Positions 8,062 through 9,574 of a DNA stretch of 9,574 bases are shown piece after piece. Under the pieces are notes generated by a model, which had not been told where the DNA came from, did not search any database, and saw only the letters and a program-made list of their open reading frames with translations. Source of the stretch: Flavobacteriaceae bacterium (GTDB taxonomy: Bacteria > Bacteroidota > Bacteroidia > Flavobacteriales > Flavobacteriaceae); assembly GCA_030613745.1 (NCBI GenBank), contig JAUWLK010000086.1, positions 1-9,574 of the forward strand, given 5' to 3'. A program made the position numbers and the translations under genes. Position 1 is the first letter of the stretch; the number at the start of each line of letters is the position of its first letter.

Positions 8062-8244
8062 TTTTTTTGCTGTTTAATAGTATCGTTTTTAGACATGTCA
8101 AACTTGTTTTTAAGTTGATAATTATAACTTTTGTCTACTTCCAAACTGTCTTATTTTTAGGAGATATTACAACGAATTTGAATATGGCAAGTTGCGATTT
8201 TGAAGACGTACTTTTCCATAGCATGTTATTTAGTTTTGTTACAA

Positions 8245-8349
8245 TTATTCTTTTCTAGATTTTTTCAGTCTCTTTTCTGCTTTTTTTTCTTTTGGAGTTT
8301 TAGCAGCTTCTTTTTTTACATTTCTCCTTGAGTCTTTACCTTTTGCCAT
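8245..8349 (-). CDS. Small lysine-rich basic protein, 34 residues, unrecognised
   Basis: A complete minus-strand frame runs from ATG at 8349-8347 to TAA at 8247-8245. It begins MAKGKDSRRNVKKEAAKTPK and ends KSRKE. It contains 12 Lys and 4 Arg against 4 Glu and 1 Asp, a net charge of about +11, with no hydrophobic core, so it is probably disordered or forms a single helix. Such composition suggests nucleic-acid or ribosome association, but this is inference only. The coherent MAKG start, the alternation of KE/KK blocks and the clean stop argue against chance. I do not recognise a named family. A short frame (8361-8441) ends 11 bases upstream and may be the tail of a companion gene. An overlapping + strand hydrophobic frame is its antisense shadow. 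Confidence 0.55.
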   Translation of the reverse strand: MAKGKDSRRNVKKEAAKTPKEKKAEKRLKKSRKE

Positions 8350-8360
8350 GATATTATCTA

Positions 8361-8441
8361 TTAAATTTTTGTTTTTAGTTTCTCTATTTTAATTGCTAAA
8401 AATCTATCCGTTTCAACTTTTAATTCCGCAATTGTGCTCAA
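8361..8441 (-). pseudogene. Possible gene remnant upstream of the small basic protein
   Basis: The minus strand is open from a TGA just beyond 8450 to the TAA at 8363-8361 with no ATG. From a TTG at 8441 it would encode 26 residues beginning LSTIAELKVETDRFLAIK, ending KLKTKI. The amphipathic, charged composition looks like a real C-terminal helix rather than spacer. It could be the tail of a decayed gene, a TTG-started peptide, or chance. It ends 11 bases before the ATG of the basic protein, which would fit a former two-gene unit. Confidence 0.25.
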
Positions 8442-8783
8442 ATTCGTACCGATTCAATTTTCAATCTTTTTGCGGTTCAGCTCTCAATTCTGAAAACTCA
8501 ATTATTCAGAGAGTTCTTAAGCTACTTTAAAACTCAGATTGTTTATTTCAGACCTGAAATCCGCCATTACAGGCAACTTGTTTATATGCGCAACTGTTTG
8601 TGCGCTTTACATACCTATTTGGTCTGAAACCAGCTAGTTTTATTTTGAGTTAAATGTATGATAAATTTTCAATAATTGAGAATTTTACAATAACAATTTA
8701 ATTTCTACCTATATGAGCTGGTGGTGAATATGGGATAATGACAATTATTTTATTCAATATATTTCTTAAGAAAGCCAGTATAT
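8442..8783. other. Gene-free stretch with several inverted repeats
   Basis: No supported gene. It holds the TTTCAGACC/GGTCTGAAA inverted repeat at 8546-8629 (listed separately). It also holds a small hairpin at 8663-8685 (AAATTTTCAA, loop TAA, TTGAGAATTT with one U-G pair on the + strand, then TTTT ending at 8686), a weak + strand terminator candidate. A TTTCTTAAGAAA palindrome at 8762-8773 sits inside a CAATATA/TATATTG pair (8755-8761, 8779-8785). The last may be the decayed terminator of scar 2, but it lacks a T run on the minus strand. Confidence 0.5.
8546..8629. repeat. 84-base inverted-repeat unit with an inner hairpin
   Basis: TTTCAGACC at 8546-8554 is perfectly complementary to GGTCTGAAA at 8621-8629. 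Inside lies a second palindromic segment, tgcgcaactgtttgtgcgc at about 8587-8605 (GCGCA/TGCGC). The nested arrangement could be a structured RNA, a cruciform, or a small MITE-like insert. No target-site duplication is visible at its edges and no T run follows, so its nature is open. Confidence 0.35.
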
Positions 8784-8826
8784 TGATCGAGATAGAATTA
8801 GAACCTGTGATCATCGGCTTAGAAAT
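8784..8826 (-). repeat. Degenerate tRNA-Arg 3'-half fragment (attachment-site scar 2)
   Basis: The stretch tgatcgagatagaattag and the following gaacctgtgatcatcggctt/agaaa align without gaps to scar 5 at 9290-9333 over about 42 bases, with scattered substitutions in the acceptor, T stem, T loop and variable region. The length of the match, from acceptor end to anticodon loop, is the same as in scar 5. It is an older, diverged copy that could no longer fold as a tRNA. It appears to have lost its terminator. Confidence 0.65.
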
Positions 8827-8885
8827 CTTTTTATAAAAAATTCAAAATACAGAAAATCATAAGTAATAAAGCACTTTAAATAAAT

Positions 8886-8903
8886 ACTACCGAATCACTA
8901 CCG
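8886..8903. repeat. 7-base direct repeat pair, 11-base period (putative integrase arm site)
   Basis: ACTACCG at 8886-8892 and 8897-8903 with spacer AATC, 59 bases to the right of scar 2. An ATACAG (8847-8852) lies between scar and pair, comparable to the ATTACAG found in that position beside scars 1 and 5. Same 7-4-7 layout as the other pairs. Confidence 0.45.
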
Positions 8904-8954
8904 ATTTACAAAGCCGTCTACCAAAATTAATCATAAAATAGAGGTGTTATAAAT

Positions 8955-8983
8955 AACAAAACCCCATATAATATGGGATTTTG
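8955..8983 (-). terminator. Rho-independent terminator behind scar 3
   Basis: ACCCCATAT and ATATGGGAT (about 8961-8980) form a hairpin in AAAACCCCATATAATATGGG and the following ATTTT. On the minus-strand RNA the CCCAT/ATGGG core can extend by a U-G pair. It is then followed by TTTTGTTATTT. It sits 4-7 bases beyond the 3' tail of the tRNA fragment at 8987, the normal place for a tRNA terminator. Confidence 0.65.
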
Positions 8984-8986
8984 AAG

Positions 8987-9003
8987 GTGATCGCGACAGG
9001 ATT
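8987..9003 (-). repeat. tRNA-Arg 3'-end fragment (attachment-site scar 3)
   Basis: The 17 bases gtgatcgcgacaggatt are identical to scar 1 and to the first 17 bases of scar 5. As in scar 1, identity ends abruptly in the T loop. It has its own terminator on the left (8955-8983). No repeat pair of the 7-4-7 type is visible on its right side, so any element that belonged to it has been largely deleted. Confidence 0.75.
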
Positions 9004-9058
9004 ATATTTCCTTAGCAATCCGTGCTGAGAATCAACAAAACAATCACTTCACTTCTTT

Positions 9059-9094
9059 TCAAAAAAGAAGCGAGCTTCATTTTGAAACTCGCTT
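9059..9094 (-). terminator. Strong rho-independent terminator behind scar 4
   Basis: AAGCGAGCTTCA (9068-9079) pairs with TGAAACTCGCTT (9083-9094) around a 3-base loop. The 12-base stem is fully paired on the minus-strand RNA with one U-G wobble. The stem is followed on the minus strand by CTTTTTT. It lies 27 bases left of the tRNA-end fragment at 9122. Confidence 0.8.
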
Positions 9095-9121
9095 GTTATT
9101 GAACCTTTTATTGATTCATCT

Positions 9122-9138
9122 GTGATCGCGATAGGATT
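9122..9138 (-). repeat. tRNA-Arg 3'-end fragment (attachment-site scar 4)
   Basis: gtgatcgcgataggatt differs from scars 1 and 3 by a single C-to-T change and again ends in the T loop. It is followed to the left by its own terminator (9059-9094). The change would give a G-A mismatch in an intact T stem paired with the original partner, so this copy looks like a drifting remnant. Confidence 0.72.
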
Positions 9139-9188
9139 AACTAAAGTTGATCCCTTGTGCTCCGTAGTCTAAATGAAAAGTCACAAAT

Positions 9189-9199
9189 CTGCGATTTGC
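9189..9199. repeat. Short inverted repeat between scars 4 and 5
   Basis: AAATCTGCGATTT (about 9186-9198) has AAATC and GATTT arms around TGC. It is the only symmetric element in the 95-base spacer between scar 4 and the repeat pair at 9234. Its function is unknown; it may be a protein-binding site of the lost element or chance. Confidence 0.2.
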
Positions 9200-9233
9200 A
9201 AACTATTTTATTTTCACTTCGATTCTTGAACAA

Positions 9234-9251
9234 GTTCAAATCTCGTTCAAA
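9234..9251. repeat. 7-base direct repeat pair, 11-base period (putative integrase arm site)
   Basis: GTTCAAA at 9234-9240 and 9245-9251 with spacer TCTC, 38 bases left of scar 5 and just outside its terminator. It closely parallels GTGCAAA-TTTT-GTGCAAA beside scar 1, in sequence as well as place, suggesting related integrases at both ends. Confidence 0.5.
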
Positions 9252-9280
9252 AAAAAGTCCGCACAATAGTGCAGACTTTT
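9249..9280 (-). terminator. Rho-independent terminator behind scar 5
   Basis: AAGTCCGCAC (9255-9264) pairs with GTGCAGACTT (9269-9278) around a 4-base loop. The stem is fully paired on the minus-strand RNA with one U-G wobble. Eight T residues follow on the minus strand. It lies 9 bases past the 3' tail of the tRNA fragment at 9290 and so would end transcripts of a minus-strand tRNA-Arg. Confidence 0.82.
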
Positions 9281-9289
9281 CATTCTTAA

Positions 9290-9333
9290 GTGATCGCGAC
9301 AGGATTCGAACCTGTGACCGTCTGCTTAGAAGG
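9290..9333 (-). repeat. tRNA-Arg(TCT) 3' half, 44 bases (attachment-site scar 5)
   Basis: Read on the minus strand, this segment gives the anticodon loop CTTCTAA (anticodon TCT, Arg), the 3' anticodon stem GCAGA, the variable loop, the T arm ACAGG-TTCGAAT-CCTGT and the acceptor strand CGCGATC plus discriminator A, with no encoded CCA. The match stops right at the anticodon stem-loop: the 5' half of the tRNA is missing and unrelated sequence follows at 9334. It is therefore not a functional tRNA gene but the distal att copy of an element that integrated with its identity block starting in the anticodon loop. Its antisense translation (RDRIRTCDRLLRR) is a familiar spurious protein tail. Confidence 0.85.
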
Positions 9334-9574
9334 TATCTCCACTAACTTTTTATTAGTTTGAATTACAGCGTATTAAAATTTCATCAAAAAATATCCTACA
9401 AGTATCGTACAAGTGAGAATTAAAGTATTTGTAGATTGGAATTAATTTCAATAGGGGCAGGGAGTATCAACTTTTACTGAATGAATTCCAACGGCTTGAA
9501 TATGGTGCGTTTGGCTTTTCAAAAGCTCAATTTTCAAACATTAACTAGATTAATTTATTTCTAATATATTCATT
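9334..9574. other. Spacer right of scar 5, probable end of a mobile element
   Basis: No supported gene. It contains TTGAATTACAG (9358-9368), shared exactly with the region beside scar 1, and the TACAAGT repeat pair (9397-9414). A 27-codon + strand frame at 9481-9564 (start MNSNGLNMVRLAF) lacks supporting features. The minus strand is open for about 40 codons across 9350-9470 but has no start. If the scar model is right, the next element and finally the intact tRNA-Arg lie beyond the right edge. Confidence 0.45.
9397..9414. repeat. 7-base direct repeat pair, 11-base period (putative integrase arm site)
   Basis: TACAAGT at 9397-9403 and 9408-9414 with spacer ATCG, 63 bases right of scar 5. It corresponds in position to the pairs right of scars 1 and 2 and has the same 7-4-7 layout. 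Confidence 0.5.

Noticed and set aside
8019..8096. A 25-codon minus-strand frame starting MSKNDTIKQQKKDRKR
   Set aside because: It runs through the ACGATCC direct-repeat pair, which explains the apparent KKDRKR motif, and it has no further support.
8067..8258. A 63-codon hydrophobic + strand frame
   Set aside because: It starts within the T-rich repeat area and overlaps the 3' end of the basic small protein on the other strand. Its hydrophobicity is what antisense of A-rich DNA gives, and no start signal is visible.
9290..9333. Functional tRNA-Arg gene
   Set aside because: Only the 3' half from the anticodon loop onward is present; no 5' acceptor strand or D arm follows at 9334.
9157..9345. 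A 62-codon + strand frame ending in DRDRIRTCDRLLRRYLH
   Set aside because: The distinctive tail is the antisense reading of the tRNA-Arg 3' half at 9290-9333, and the frame runs through a terminator and a repeat pair. This is a known type of false protein.
7906..9414. CRISPR array
   Set aside because: The repeats are 7-mers in pairs or tRNA tails at irregular intervals; there are no regular repeat-spacer units and no cas genes.
9481..9564. 27-codon + strand ORF starting MNSNGLNMVRLAF
   Set aside because: Too short, without a ribosome-binding site or recognisable homology; it could be part of an interspersed repeat, but this cannot be tested here.

Overview
The window is AT-rich chromosomal DNA that reads like a member of the Bacteroidota, most likely Flavobacteriia. 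The reasons are the gene content (several 3-keto-disaccharide hydrolase/DUF1080 proteins and a CBM9-DUF5916 outer-membrane protein), A/T-rich leaders instead of clear Shine-Dalgarno sites before the operon genes, a Bacteroidota-style lipoprotein, and tRNA ends without an encoded CCA.

Region 1 (1-6775, + strand) is a tight, co-directional gene block with gaps of 43, 43 and 62 bases. It starts inside a large HEAT-repeat protein that carries two C-terminal DUF1080 domains. A small secreted single-domain DUF1080 protein, a divergent DUF1080 lipoprotein and a CBM9-DUF5916 outer-membrane protein follow. I read it as part of a locus that handles (3-keto-)glycosides at the cell envelope: a surface/outer-membrane component plus several jelly-roll glycoside-cleaving or glycoside-binding proteins. 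The substrate cannot be read from the sequence, and the promoter lies upstream of the window.

Region 2 (6776-7893) is a gap of about 480 bases with at most one doubtful tiny ORF and some palindromes. After it comes a free-standing GIY-YIG endonuclease with a NUMOD1/IENR1-like DNA-binding tail. The gene is broken by a one-base deletion in a T run.

Region 3 (7894-9574) looks almost gene-free but is highly structured. Five copies of the 3' end of a tRNA-Arg(TCT) gene lie in the same orientation on the minus strand, at about 7970, 8784, 8987, 9122 and 9290. Four of them are followed, in the minus direction, by their own unrelated rho-independent terminator. Pairs of 7-base direct repeats with an 11-base period lie about 26-105 bases from several copies, as expected for arm-type sites of tyrosine integrases. 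No integrase gene and no intact tRNA are present. The simplest reading is a stack of attachment-site scars left by repeated integration and loss of elements at one tRNA-Arg gene, whose intact copy should lie to the right of the window. The only convincing gene here is an unlisted 34-residue lysine-rich protein on the minus strand (8245-8349).
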